A DNA stretch of 64,000 nucleotides from Glandiceps talaboti (GCF_964340395.1 NC_135549.1:3875001-3939000); one strand, 5' to 3'; shown: positions 45,541 through 60,000, counted from the stretch's first letter. Numbers and translations: made by a program. Notes: generated from the sequence alone by a model not told the origin.

Positions 45541-46396
45541 TGTGTTGGAGGGGGGTGGTTGATGGGTAGATACATTTAAGTTTTTCAAATACAAATATTA
45601 AACTATGGATAATATGGTTATGAAAATGAGAAACAAATGTCTGGTATTGTGTCAAAACTTATGAGTTATGAGAGATGCATGTCTATAAAAAATGACAGAT
45701 AACTGTCTAAAAGGAACTACATACATACATGTATGTAAAGTAATCATCCTGATAGCACAGTATTGTTCTGTGTAATTATCCATTGCTAGAGTTAGTTACA
45801 TTAACAATTTCACATTGTGTGAAAAAAAGTAATGAAATACCAAGAACACTTTGGTGAAGACAACCATCAATATATATTTTTTAATATCATAGTATGACAG
45901 GTTGTAATATTGACTGTAAATGTACACTAAGAGAGAGAGAGAGAGCTGCTGCATTCACCATATTTGAACAGGTGGTCAGCAATATCAGAAACAGTATACC
46001 CAAGAGGAGAGACATTCGTACCACCACAGGTCACAACATCTTATCTAGCTCTAAATAATATCATACTTTGTCATAGTTTCTTTCTCCCAAGACAGTGATG
46101 AGTAAAATGTCATATTATTCAGAATAATTGAGTATCCATTATTGATACTATAGTGTGCAGACAGATACTGTAAACTGACATATTTTCACCACAAGAAAAT
46201 TCTATGATTTTGCTGTCTTCAACTAGTTATCAAAGACTAATGTTTATGAATGACCAAGTCTTGTACACTATTTACAAAACATACGTTTACAAAAGAGGCA
46301 TATTAATCATTTTTGTATCTATGCTTTCCAAAAAGCAAAATTAAGTCTTTAGTGAAAATTTCCAGGTTTCCTTTAATTAAGTATGGAGACAGCTTG

Positions 46397-46528
46397 CCAG
46401 TACAAAATTAAAAAATAGAATCATGTTGCCATCTGCACCTATTGTCTGGATTTTGTATTGATCGTTACATTCTAGTGAAACTCATACCCTGGATTCACAG
46501 ACATACATGAAGATCGTGTAGATATACC
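46397..46528. repeat. Dispersed repeat, copy 1 (partner 50921-51052)
   Basis: Shares CATCTGCACCTATTGTCT, TATTGATCGTTA, TTCTAGTGAA and CTCATACCCTGGATTCACAG with 50921-51052, same orientation. Family unknown, non-coding. Confidence 0.75.
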
Positions 46529-48185
46529 AGTAGGATTAGTGTATGTAATGACAGTTGTTCTTATTTGTTCTATTAAGTAGAAATTACTTGACTATATAAT
46601 AACAATAGAGAAGGCACCAATGAATCTACTAATCTAGAGACAGATATTTAATAAGTCATTAAGTGTAAGTCTAAAAATAAAAACAATAGAAAGGTTATCA
46701 TTTGTATAACTATAAAATGGTGGTGTTGTTTCATAAAAAAACTTCTCAAGAAAGTAAAAGTAGTTCAAGCATTAGTGATTTGTTATTTGTTGTTACATAG
46801 AGATGATTAAAGTGAATTTAATTTTACATTTGACAGAGAAGTAACAGGTCTGTCATCTTTCTAGTAAATTATACCTATAGTAATTGATGTACATACAAAA
46901 CATATTTGTGGTCATTGCATTGTGAAGCAAAGTGCTAGTTTATTTTGATATACAACAATATTGCATCATTTACTTTCAAAATCATCTCAAGATTTTTGTT
47001 TTCCTCTGAAATAATTTTGAAGTACTATTGGTGTATATAATATCAGCAGATTTTGATATCATTACAAGGCATAGTTTGTATTGCACTTGTATATTGAGCT
47101 TACACTTTGTCTCTAGTCTTTGTTGAGTACAATTCAATCTCAGAGTACAGGTGTGGTCATGTAATTTATTCAATGTCTTGTATCAAGGGGTAAAACTATT
47201 ATTAGGAGTCAGAGACATTCCAGTGACAAGGTGACCAGGACACAGCAATAACTTCTAAGTGACATCTGGATAAAATGAAAATAAAAATAAAAATATCAAA
47301 CCACTTCTGGTCGGAATGGAATCTCATGTCAAACTTGTAACAATATAGTCATCCAACTGTTTAGACCTCTAGTTAATAAAATCTTCATTCTTTAGGAGAG
47401 GGGCAGGATACATTTTAGAGTTACATGTACCATCAACTACCATCTAGATGAAGGGGAATTGGTCCTTTTAATGACCATTAAAATTGTTGTCTTACTGTAT
47501 AAAGATTGCTGGATGACCTCTTCAATGGCAACACTGTTTTCTTCATCAAAATTCAGTACTTGATGTGAGAGGATATTGGAGAAGTTGACTGATAATTTGT
47601 GATTTTATGGATCTATTACAAGTCAAATTACTGCTACCAGTATATTTGCAAAAGTATAATAAAATTAAAAGGGAGAAAAATGGTATAAAAATGGAAGATT
47701 CTGTTAAAAATGCAGGTAGTGATGTCAAAAGATATGAGCTATTACTTTCGTCATGGGAATGTACTAGTACTAGTAACTGTATGCATATATAATGTAAACA
47801 TGAATGTAATACTTAATAAAAATTGTAAATTATAATTCTGTAAAGAGGAATTACCGGTGTTGTAATACATTGCTGCTCTATAAATCACCCAGGTATGCAA
47901 ATGGTATGTTGATGTGATACAATAATATTTATGATGGATCTGTAAGTATATCTACTTGTATACATAGGGTGCCATATTGTAAACTAACACTGAACCCTTC
48001 TGTTATTGGGCAATACCTGTCCAAAGTTGGAGTATGATCAGGTACAAGGGTTTGATGGAAGAGGTGAAGGTAGATCATGTTAAGTTTTTAGAAAAAATGT
48101 AAGATTATGAAAAAATCTAGTACGTTCTCATAATCCACATCAGAAACACCTTGTGTTGTTTTGTATCAATGTATGTCAGTTTGAT

Positions 48186-48212
48186 CATAGACCCTCCACC
48201 CACGGTCTATAG
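48186..48212. repeat. CATAGACCCTCCAC palindrome, copy 2 (degenerate)
   Basis: CATAGACCCTCCAC followed by CCACGGTCTATAG; the outer arm pairs with one inserted base. Related to 59195-59224. Confidence 0.55.
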
Positions 48213-48849
48213 TTTTATAGTGTGATAAGGAGAAGACTTTTCAGTGCCTTTGAAGCCTGTTTTAATTGTCTACCACTCATAAAATGACGTTCTGATCAGA
48301 GGTTTCTCTAGAAAACTGCTGTAATGGTTGTATTTCCTGGTGTAATAACTTCAGATAATTTTTTTTTTAAATTAGATGTAGCAAGCAGTAGGGTATTACA
48401 GGTGTAATGTTGTGTTTTACAAAGACTATCAGACTGTCATAGCTACAATTTATATGATGACGTAGGTAATGAGAACATGCTTGTAGTAAGATGAATATAT
48501 GCATTAATTAAAGGACCCAAGGGCCATGAGGTCTGTGAAAAACAAATACCTTTGGGACATAGTCTGTGAGCGATCAATTGATCCTAGTTAATAAGTCATC
48601 AGATAATACATCACAGTGAGAGTGATACATATTAGTCATTATGCCATAGGTTAGGTTTTCTGATTGATTCTTCACTGACCCCAAAGATCCACCTCTTATT
48701 ATCAGTCATAAATCTTATCTTTAATAGTGGTCTTCCAGAGAAAGGTGATATTAACAAATAGCAATATCTTGAGGTTCTGTCAGACTTCATGATGTAATTA
48801 CTACATATGTACCAGAGAGTACTTGCAAAGGTGTGCGTGCATACTAGTG

Positions 48850-49200
48850 GTATTTGCACTGCAGTGCAATACCGAAAACATTGTTGCATACATATATGCA
48901 TACAATATGCAAATGAGGATGCAATCATTCATTCTACACAAAAGTGTGTGATCACATAGTGTCATATAGTGTTGTTTTTATGGAAATTTGTTGTTTCGGA
49001 TAAACATATTGTATAATAATAACAGCATTCCATGCCCTGTGAGTGTCAGTGTGGGTACTCAGGGGTATTTGCACTCATGTTTTGCAGTGTTTTCTGTTGC
49101 ACATTCACTGCCACAGAGAACACTGCAAGAACTCATGCAAATACCCTGAGTACGCCACACTTGCACCTATGTGTCATGGGGTTCTGTCATATTATGACAT
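48850..49200. mobile_element. MITE-like element, copy 2
   Basis: Arms of about 48 bp: 49048-49097 (GTGTGGGTACTCAGGGGTAT) and 49113-49161 (CAAATACCCTGAGTACGCCA), with a loop of about 15 bp. Upstream TGCACTGCAGTGCAATACC and downstream ATGGGGTTCTGTCAT are shared with the copy at 27640-27975, so the element extends beyond the hairpin. Confidence 0.7.
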
Positions 49201-50165
49201 TCCTCATATCTATTCAGTAGGTCGTGTATTTGATTTGGAGTTTCATTTCAAAAAATTTAATTTTTAATGAGAGCAGAGATTATGGATAGTATACAATTAC
49301 ATGTCAAGAAGCAGTAGCAGAAATATATTTTCTTCACTTTTTTGCGAATTGTTTTTTTCAACATGGTTAAAATATTTTTTGGTTTGTACTTTTTTTTCAT
49401 AATATTTATAGCAGTGTACACTAGGTTTGTCACAGCATAATGATATTTGTCAGCGTGGTAGTTCAATTTGCAAAATATTACATGGTCATGAATTTCAAGT
49501 TGTATAACTCAAAAAGAAGTCATTGTATTCAACAATGTTGCAATTCTAGTTACCTATATTGATTTTACTGTAAAAATCCAAAATTTCAAGATCAACTTTT
49601 TAACAATGGTCCAGTTCTGTCTCTACTTGCGATATCTGACTGTATATGTAGGTGTGAAGCACCACAAAAAATGTCAACAAGAAGTAAGGTATCATTATCT
49701 GTACAATGAAATTACTCTTTTAGCTAACATATTAAATGCATAGCCTGATTTCCAAGAGATGCATAGCACTCCCATTCAGTTGTTGTTTATGAACTTAGGG
49801 ATTTATTTTCTAACAATATAATTTGTGATGAAAACAGCAAAATAAGGAATACAAACTTCAAATTAAAATAAAGTAATCCAATGTAATGTTTTGGTACTGT
49901 TTCTGTGATTGTAATTCATGTAGTTGTAATCTCAATCAGCTGTTGTTTGTGAGCAGCCGTAATTGGTTCAAGACCTGTATGTACCTGCTGTGCTGTGGAC
50001 TTTACAAAGTGACACTATTTCACATATGCTAAATGTGTTATATATTGCTACATTTATAGTTAAACAATTTGTACTTTTATGGTACAAGTGAATTACCAAA
50101 TTGAATATGAAATAATTACAAAGAAAATGTGACCATATGTATTGTTCAAACTTTGTTATAGATTT

Positions 50166-50660
50166 TTCTGTACATGACTTGTATGTCCATATTTATATTT
50201 GTCATGTACATGACTTGTATGTCCATATTTATATTTGTCATGTACATGACTTATATGTCCATATTTATATTTATTTATTTATCATGTACATGACTTGTAT
50301 GTCCATATTTATATTTGTCATGTACATGACTTGTATGTCCATATTTATATTTTTCTGTACAAGACTTGTATGTCCATATTTATATTTTTCTGTACAAGAC
50401 TTGTATGTCCATATTTATATTTGTCATGTACATGACCTATTTGTCCATATTTATATTAGTCATGTACATGACCTATTTGTCCACATTTATATTTATTAGT
50501 CATGTACATGACTTGTATGTCCATATTTATATTAGTCATGTACATGACTTGTATGTCCACATTTATATTTATTTATCATGTACATGACTTGTATGTCCAT
50601 ATTTATATTTATGTTTATTAGTCATGTACATGACTTGTATGTCCATATTTATATTTACAG
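50166..50660. repeat. Minisatellite of about 36-bp units
   Basis: About 13 units of TGTACATGACTTGTATGTCC plus ATATTTATATTTGTCA, with insertions of TTTA and variants reading TGTACAAGAC. Every unit contains a CATGTACATG-type palindrome. Confidence 0.93.
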
Positions 50661-50920
50661 TTATGTAAACTGAACTGAACTTGGCAATATTTTTTTACAG
50701 TTCTGTTGTGTTCAATATATGTAACAGTAACTGTATGTATGCCTATAACATACGGAAGTAGTAAAATGAACCTGCAGGTGAATAAAAAAAATGTTCAAAA
50801 TCTGTAACACCGATGAATTTTCCAGAAATGAACATGTATCAAACTTATTACAGTTTCTGCACACAATGTAGATGTATGCCCATTTCAAAAATTGACTTCC
50901 TGCTGTACAATATTGAGCTT

Positions 50921-51052
50921 TCCAGTATGAAATTAAAATTAAAATCATGATGATGCAGGACCATCTGCACCTATTGTCTAGATTTCATATTGATCGTTAT
51001 ATTCTAGTGAACTCATACCCTGGATTCACAGACGTATACATGTAGATATACC
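50921..51052. repeat. Dispersed repeat, copy 2 (partner 46397-46528)
   Basis: Second copy of the repeat described at 46397-46528. It begins within 300 bp of the 36-bp array. Confidence 0.75.
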
Positions 51053-51939
51053 AAAATCATATTTCTTTATACCGGCAAATTACTTCATAGAATGTGTACA
51101 TTTGCTTTCATTCCAATTCTAAAATGATCAATATTCTTTTGTGGGTGAGAGTAATTATCTGAATCAGGATCTACAACTTGGCTGTAGAAAGGTGAAATAA
51201 TACAGTATCCCGGCCTTGTTATAATGCGGATATGAAAATGGATGGAATATGATCTGAAGCATATGATTTCAACACTATAAGTAATATCATATGGCTTTTT
51301 GAAATATGTAGCATCATAAATTATTTATGAAGTAAGCCACTGCTGTAATAGGCAAGTGACATACTTGATAAATGACCATTTTCTGGACTCATTTCTCAGT
51401 GTTTAATGAACTCTTAAGGAAAAAATAGTAATGATTTGACAAGAAAATTGTTTTTATGTTAGATCAAGAGCATATGCATAAAAAAATTATCCAGATAATA
51501 CGATAGAGAAAATTTTTCATTTTAATGAGTTATTTTATGATAAATGTGAATAATTTAGTTGACTTGAATGATTACAATTTATATTAATATTCTTGTGAGA
51601 ATGATGAGTGAATATGTATAGAATTGTATGAAGAACAGTACAAAGGGGATGTTAAATTGAAATACCTGGAAAATCTTGAGGAATATTGCAAAAATGTTCA
51701 GTGTATTAAAATATGAATTAAAATTCTAGTAGATTGATAAGTAGTGGTGCATGTATTCATTAATTCAATCATTTGGAATTTAATAGGAAGAAGTTATAGA
51801 ATTTGTGACAGTTGAAGTAGCGAAATATATCAAGTATGTCATTTGGTAAAATGCACAACTGTCACATTCCAGACATGTTATTGTGATTATAAAGGGTTTG
51901 GTCTTTTGACAGTTGTAAGTATGAATTATGTAGGTGGGG

Positions 51940-53225
51940 ATAGCCCAGTATTAGCCCAGAGACTTGGCTATCTTGACTTGACAGTGTAGCCCAGAGACTT
52001 GGCTATCTGACTTAATATACTGACTTCACAGTATTAGCCCAGAGACTTGGTTATCTGACTTGACATACTGGCTTCACAGTATTAGCCCAGAGTCTTGGCT
52101 ATCTGACTTGACATACTGACTTCACAGTATTAGCCCAGAGACTTGGCTATCTGACTTGACATACTGGCTTGACAGTATTAGCCCAGAGTCTTGGCTATCT
52201 GACGTGACATACTGGCTTGACAGTATTAGCCCAGAGACTTGGTTATCTGACTTGACATACTGGCTTGACAGTATAGCCCAGAGACTTGGCTATCTGACGT
52301 GACATACTGGCTTGACAGTATATCCCAGAGACTTGGCTATCTGACTTGACATACTGGCTTGACAGTATTAGCCCAGAGACTTGGCTATCTGACTTGACAG
52401 TATTAGCCCAGAGACTTGGCTATCTGACTTGACATACTTGCTTGACAGTATTAGCCCAGAGACTTGGCTATCTGACTTGACAGTATATCCCAGAGACTTG
52501 GCTATCTGACTTGACATACTGGCTTGACAGTATTAGCCCAGAGACTTGGCTATCTGACTTGACATACTTGCTTGACAGTATTAGCCCAGAGACTTGGCTA
52601 TCTGACTTGACATACTTGCTTGACAGTATTAGCCCAGAGACTTGGCTATCTGACTTGACATACTTGCTTGACAGTATTAGCCCAGAGTCTTGGCTATCTT
52701 GACTTGACAGTATATCCCAGAGACTTGGCTATCTGACTTGACATACTGGCTTGACAGTATTAGCCCAGAGACTTGGCTATCTGACTTGACATACTGGCTT
52801 GACAGTATTAGCCCAGAGACTTGGCTATCTGACTTGACAGTATTAGCCCGGAGACTTGGCTATCTGACTTGACATACTGGCTTGACAGTATAGCCCAGAG
52901 ACTTGGCTATCTGACGGTACATACTGACTTGACAGTATTAGCCCAGAGACTTGGCTATCTGACTTGACATACTTGCTTGACAGTATTAGCCCAGAGACTT
53001 GGCTATCTGACTTGACATACTTGCTTGACAGTATTAGCCCAGAGACTTGGCTATCTGACTTGACATACTGGCTTGACAGTATAGCCCAGAGACTTGGCTA
53101 TCTGACTTGATATACTTGCTTGACAGTATTAGCCCAGAGACTTGGCTATCTGACTCAATGTACCGGCTTGACAGTATTAGCCCAGAGACTTGGCTATCTG
53201 ACTCAATGTACCGGCTCGACAGTAT
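51940..53225. repeat. 48-bp satellite-like array, about 27 units
   Basis: Units of GACTTGACATACTGGCTTGA, CAGTATTAGCCCAGAGACTT and GGCTATCT, with shorter 33-36-bp variants lacking the CATACTGGCTTGA segment. Unit length divisible by 3 keeps local frames open (SPETWLSDLTYLLDSI repeats). No unique spacers, so not a CRISPR-like array. Confidence 0.97.
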
Positions 53226-53868
53226 GATGCATATTTCACCATTAAGGCTCCCTTTAAAGTACAAAATGTTGGCTAACCCTGTTGAATATGGTATCCAGAT
53301 AATTAAAAGTTGCCCTAACATCAACTCTGCTAGTACTTGTGTACTTGTGATAGTTGTTTAATGCCGATTTGTCACAGTTGTGGTCACTTAGCATGTATTG
53401 AAATTACAAAGGTAACATATAAAGCAGTTATGCAACATATGAATTTTAAAAAAAAATGTTTAGTTGGTATATCCATTAATAGATGTGATCATAAATAGTA
53501 TCATTGATATGAAAACAAAAATACAATTGATACTGTGTGGATAACAACTTATCCTTGATTGCTGTATGGATAGCTGAAAGTACATGTATGTATGTATGTA
53601 GTATAAATGCTATCTTTAGCAGTGTCTTTACTAAGGAAGGCTGTGAACAGAGGGGAAGTTGGGTAAAACTTACATCACATTCCATACGTCTCCCCCCCCC
53701 CCCCTCCTCTCCCGGCTTAGCTACATGTACATGTATTACAACAGGCGCTGTCCATTCATCTGCGTATGTGTCTGTCCATCCATACAATGTATGTATCCAT
53801 GCACACGTTCATAATACGTCATTTCTCTGCCATGCAATATCCAATTTCATTTCTCTGACATGTGTTAC

Positions 53869-54047
53869 TCAACTTTATTCAAACTTGGGACAAATATGTG
53901 ACATGTACAACACTTTGATTTGCAACATATGCAAATTTGACTGAATGGCGGCATTATATTTGTAGTTACAAATCAATATTACTGCATAACTCCAAAACTA
54001 TAATACACAGAGACTCCATTCAAGTGTCTACCCCCATATTATCAGGT
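53869..54047. repeat. Dispersed repeat, related to 27335-27530
   Basis: Contains TTCAAACTTGGGACAAATATG, GCAAATTTGACTGAATGG and CAAGTGTCTACCCCCATATT, in the same order as in SUMF1 intron 3. Confidence 0.65.
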
Positions 54048-56339
54048 GAAAGATTTCTTTTAACACAATGATGTTTGACCTTGACTTTGAGTTTTAGGGT
54101 AAAGTATCAAAATCCATCCATTTCTTGCATATCACAGACACTTTGTAGTATTTATTTGTTGCCAATTTCTTGTAAATTATGTTTACAGGCAATGTAGAAA
54201 AAGCATTCTTTTTTGTGCTTCTGTATCACCCTTTTGCTAAATGCCAGGCAGATTTAAAATATCAAGGATTTGTTGACCAGCACTAGAAGCATCTAGTAAA
54301 GCCAAAAACTTCATTCAAGAAGTGTGTATTCCTATATTATCAAGACCAATCTTTCAATTCATCTATTAGTCACACACAGCTCAAGTATGTGAGGGGGAAA
54401 AATGTGTGTTCAACAAAGACTAATTATTGTGTATTTTACCAATTAAGTTTAATAGTACTACCATGTGCACTCGAAAGCAAAACACTTACAATTAAGATGG
54501 CTTGCACTGAGTAACATCCCTCTGAGTCTGATTAATTTATTTTTGAAAAAGAAGTACAAATGTTACTGTAAAAACATAGACCAGAATATGCTTGTTGGTC
54601 ACAAATGAATTTAATATTCAAATTTACGCAAAGTGCAAATAAGATACAAATTTTTAAATGTAAATATTGCATTAATTATTATAATAAACTCTAGCAATGA
54701 ATGGCATGAAAATAAAGTGTTTTCAATATAATATTCAGTGTGATATTCCAAAGATGTTCTGTGGAAAGGTACTGGCTGCAGTGATTTGTGGATGATGGCA
54801 AGCTGACAAGCCAAGGAAATCAAAAATAAATGTGTGCTATGAAGTTGAGTGAATTGATTTTGCTTTCCTTCCTCTGGAGTCTTGAGGTCATCAATAAGAG
54901 AATACACAGAGGATTTTGTTTTCAGTGTGGTGCCTGAAGACTGACAAGTGAAAAATTACCAGCAAGTAACAAGGGAATAAAACTATACAGTGTCCTAGAT
55001 CTAGAACTATATATTTGGTACATGTGTAATTATGACCACTAGTATTTCTAGTCAGTCCCTAGGATGACTCAGACTCAGAATCTATACTTGCTGTCTTCTC
55101 TGGCCAGAACTTAATTGGTGCACTTTTATCTTAACCATCTGATGGACATTGAATGTGTATTGTGTGGAAATTGAGGATTTGACATCCCAGTATCTTACAG
55201 ACACTGAGGAAATCTGATAAAATACATACATGTAAAGTGTTGCAGCCAGCCTTTTGTAAAAGTGGGACATAGTGTCCCAAGACTTTCATTTTTCTGGGTC
55301 ATCATAACTTTTTTTGGGACATTATAAAAAAGAGCGCCAATGGCGTTGTAGTACAACTGTACAGTTTTTAAAAATATTTACCCACATGCTGATCCATGCC
55401 AGATATTTGCTGAATGATTATGCAGTTGCCTATCCAACCCTGTTGTTATCTATGCAATATACACGATCATTTAGCTGTTGCATAGTATAGGTGTGGTCAT
55501 GTTGCTAAACATATTTGCACATAATTTAAGTGTGGGTCATCTGTGACCCTGACCCCTAACCCCCCTCTGGCTGCAACACTGCGTGTAGGTTCTACAAATG
55601 ATTTTTGTGGGGAAGTGATGAGGGAACTACAATCTTTGTGTGGAAATGGTCCTTTTTACAGCACATATCAAGAGTTGCTTTCTGACTTGGTTGTCATCAG
55701 GCTAGCATTGGGCTACCAGACAGTCACTAATAATATCTCACCAGTATGTGTTAACAGTAAGACAGTGACACACCGCCAATGCCTTCAACAGCTCAGTGTT
55801 CACACCAAGTAGATCTGTTATTTTTACATCAGAAATGAATTGAACTCGCAGATAGTTTAACTTGGATGGGGATGTAAGGGTAGTGTACTGTACTGTACTA
55901 AAGATAGTCTGACTGGGGTGGCATGGAGGCTGGGTATGCATTAAGCTTGTATAATCCATGCTGTTAAAAAACAATACAGATCTGTCTATTGCGTCCTCAC
56001 ACAGTGTTGTATTGAAATTCTGTTCTGTTTTGGCTATCAATACACTGATTACACTTACTTTCAATGACGTGAAGGCTTCTCTTCATTGATAGATTATATC
56101 GTGATCATGGCTGTTGCCATGGCAGTAGCAAGAGTACATGTAATCTACAGTCACTGTATACATGTGTAAAAGTACATGTAATTTAGTTAGAGTTACAGCA
56201 GTTGATGAAGTTCAATATCTACCTTGAAAGTGGTATTAAAGTAAGTGAATTAGCTGAAGTAAACTCATTCAAAGTGTAATTGAGAACTCAGATTTACTTG
56301 GTGTCGATTTTGTACATTCCCAGTTATGGGGAAAGAATT

Positions 56340-56725
56340 ACATTGATGGTGGCTTGACTATTGACAAACAGGTATAGAGGAACTTTACAGTGTTACAATA
56401 TCTACTAACATCTACTAACATCATTAAAAACACACAAAATAAATGGTAGCTTGACAAATCGATAGAGGAAGTTTGCAGTGCTACAGAATCTAATATAAAC
56501 ATCTAACATCTTAAAAAAACACACACAAATGAAATGTTGGCATGACTGTTGAAAAATAGCAGAGGAACTATTTTATAGTGTTGCAAAATCTGATAACATC
56601 TACTAACATCATACAAAAAAGAAATGGTAGATTGACTGTTGACAAACTGGTGATAGAGGAACTTTGCAGTGTTACAGAGTCTAATAACATCTACAAACAT
56701 CATTAAAACACACACAAAAGAAATG
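56340..56725. repeat. Tandem repeat of about 100-bp units, four copies
   Basis: Units carry TTGACTGTTGACAAAC, TAGAGGAACTTTGCAGTGTTA, ACATCTACTAACATCA and AAAACACACAAA. Copies have diverged by small indels. Confidence 0.85.
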
Positions 56726-57144
56726 ATACAAGCTTTTACTTATGGCAATACTTAAGTCCTGTTATTATCAAATATAATCATGGCTAAAGAATGTTATTCC
56801 CCCACTAATTAATTTTGCGATTGGAAAAATATTGTGTTTCATTGAAGTAGCTTGATAATCTGAAGAAAACAATGTGAGATGAGATTATTTTTCAGGAATA
56901 ATTTAAAGGAAATGAAATATTTGTGAAAATGAAATATTAACTGATATTTGAGTATCCAAATTTCATTAGTATGGAGTGATTCAGTGATAATAGGCATTGT
57001 CTCAGATTACAAGTCATTTCACATAGTCAAAGACCAATACTCAAAAAATCAATCAAATGCAAGGAATTCACTATTTAATCTTTAATTTTCTGAAAGTTGA
57101 AATTATTAAAGCCCCAGACATACATGTACTAACTTTTCAATGTT

Positions 57145-57166
57145 GGGGGGGGGGGGGGGGGGGGGG
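57145..57166. repeat. Poly(G) run, 22 bases
   Basis: Homopolymer of 22 G; a similar run of 24 G lies at 60001-60024. Exact lengths may be assembly-dependent. Confidence 0.9.
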
Positions 57167-58156
57167 ATTTTTGACAGTTGAAAACACTTCAAAACTTCAT
57201 GTGAAATGGTTCAATATTTCTATTTAGATGACATACTTGTCTACCAGCATATGTAGTTTAATTAGCTTGGATGAACATATATAGTTCATTTGTGTGTAAA
57301 TGATAGATTTGTGGGATGTGATAGGGTTGTGTCACTATAAACAGTCATAAATCACTTCAAAAGCTTATGAAAAAAAGTAAAGAATGATAAAAATTCCTGA
57401 CACAGCTACTGGAGCTTTAATGAAAATGTCAAAATATCAACATTATAGTACTAACAAAATGAGTAATTATTTCTTTTGATTTGTGACCAGTTTTAACTTT
57501 CCAAACATATAAATTTCCAAATTTGTGCTATTGATTTAGCAGCTATGGTGTTTGTGTTTCTTGTTTACAAATCAAGCATAGACTGTGATAGAGATGTATT
57601 TGTTTGAAAGTGATAGTTGTTTATAGTTTCATAATCTCAGACATGCATTGTACCTAATGATTTCACTTTAACTTTAAGACGGAAAGAAACTCTTCAAGTT
57701 CTAGCATTCTACAGGCTTTTATTAAACTGAGGCTTCCTTCCAAACACGGTGTTCAAATATATTAAAGGTTGAACTCATCATTGTAACATTTATTGTACCA
57801 GATTCCTTTCACATTGGTTCTGAAAGCTTTGCTAGGAGAATGAACATTTTATGGTGGTTCAGTGTTCTCAAGTCGGTAATACAACCTCAAAGCTTCTATT
57901 TTCTAGAGACTACTCTACATATAGACTGAATAATGCTATAGCCTCAAGCCATTCACTTTGTTAGTCTTGCCATCACATGTCTGTTTATATAGTCCACAGT
58001 AAAACCATTTCAATTACAAGCAATCAAAAAGAAAGGTTTCTGTGTAATTTGTAACTTTTTATTGTTTTAGATTGAATGAGTTCAAGATATCATTTGCCAG
58101 GTTTAATAGACAGGTTAGAATTGTAGATTGCAGATATACTTATGTTATAGATACAG

Positions 58157-58280
58157 TACATTGTATAGTTCAGTTGTCATTCCAAGATGTCCTCCACACA
58201 GTCATTGTGTTATTCATGTAGGTACATTGGATAGTTCTGTGGTCATTCCAAGATGTCTTCCACACAGTCATAAAGTTATC
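58157..58280. repeat. Tandem duplication of about 65 bp
   Basis: Two copies containing GTCATTCCAAGATGTC and TCCACACAGTCAT in tandem. Confidence 0.85.
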
Positions 58281-59194
58281 TCCTAAAATCTGTAAGGTAT
58301 ATATATACCTGTATCACAGTGTACTGATGTGTGTACTGGTATGTCTATGCACACTTGAAATAGATCATATACATAGATGCATACATTTATGTTATGATAT
58401 TACACATTTTTATATGAGAGTCTTCTAATGTAATGATAGTATCTGATATATTAGAAGCTGTTTTTGTAAATGTACAGGGTAGATATGTCAATTTCCATGA
58501 ATCGTGTTGAATTCAAAGTTACTACATACCGGTACATGATACAGACTGTTATTGTGTATGTAGTGTCAATGAGGATCATAACAGCAGACATCACAACTGC
58601 TGAGATTTCAGGCTATGTACATTGTACATATTATAGTTTGTATGTGATGAAGATAATAGACATACCACAACAGATACAAATAATCACATACATCTGATGT
58701 AGTCTATAAGTGTCATGTCAGGCTGAACAACAGGACATACATATATTTTACAGTAGAATTAGGGGTGTCGCGCGTCCAATATTTGGCTCACATCACAACA
58801 AGATTGATGAAAATACGGGTTCATTTAATTGTAAAAATAAAGCTTTAAAATCGTTCAATGTCATTTTTTTTTCAGCAAGATCTGTAGAATAAATAAAGTT
58901 CTTTTGAAAAATACATGGTCTTTGTCTCATTCCGTGTGTTAAATTTCAAAAATAAGCCGTCAAAAAGTTAGTGTTACGGCAGTTTCTGTTTCAACGGCTG
59001 TCCACGGTCAACGAAATCTCGACTCGTACGTCTCATTTGAAGTTGTTTCCGGACGACCTGTGACCCTATGACGTTAGAATACAAATGGTATTAAAAACAA
59101 GTGATTTAATTAATTTCATCTGTCTGCCAGTTGTGGCATACATGTATTCTGTGCATGTGCTATTCAAACCATCAATGTTAGGTACTTGTTTGAT

Positions 59195-59224
59195 CATAGA
59201 CCCTCCACTGGTGGAGGGTCTATG
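59195..59224. repeat. Perfect 14-bp palindrome CATAGACCCTCCAC
   Basis: CATAGACCCTCCAC and its exact complement around a 2-base centre. Related shorter or degenerate hairpins are at 38121 and 48186. Confidence 0.9.
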
Positions 59225-60000
59225 GTTTGATAGATATACATGTATTATGTACAAGAACATGGTGTAGTCCCCAGACACAAGTGTTCATGCTTGTAAACAC
59301 TTATACAGGCTAAGGTCATAGGTCATACTTATGTGATGTCACAAGTCAGGTGATCCTTTGTAATTCTTTTAGCTCCATGTAGTAGCCACTTATATAGGTA
59401 CAGGCATTCTTGTGAAGGACATCAAAAAGTGTGCTTCACAAGGATAGAGTAATGATTCACTTAATACTTACATTCACTTATACGTTGTACTGTGAATGAA
59501 ATGTACATGTAGCTATTAAGTTTTATGGTTGCCATTCTTGTGAATGAAGAATACACAGTCTTATGGAGCTCTACACACCTGTAATTTTAATAGAACCTTT
59601 CTGATTGGTATCAAGCTTTACGGGAATTTTATTTAATGTACATACATTTGTATATGTATATAGGATTCCTGATAAATGTATAATTTGTGTTGTTTTCTGA
59701 GCAGTCTCAATATATTCTGTGATATAATTAAATGAAACTGAGAAGTTAAAAAGGTATGTATGTACACAGTACAGGTTAATTTATGGATAATTTCTTTTCT
59801 TGGTATATCTATTGTAAACAATATCAGCTGTGTAGTTCAGAATTTGATATAAATATTTACCAATGGAAAGTGCCTGGTACTCTTAGATTGCTTAGAAAAT
59901 ATAGCACATGTTTATATAAATTAAAGTGCCTGAACAGTTATTTGCATGTAACTGGAGACCATTGTGTACATACACATTTAGGGTGAAATCAGGTAATCTT

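Noticed and set aside
50137-50587. 120- and 73-codon frames of HDLYVHIYI repeats
   Set aside because: Translation of the 36-bp minisatellite in an ITPR intron.
51940-53225. Possible CRISPR-like array
   Set aside because: No unique spacers; contiguous 48-bp units in an animal intron. It is a minisatellite.
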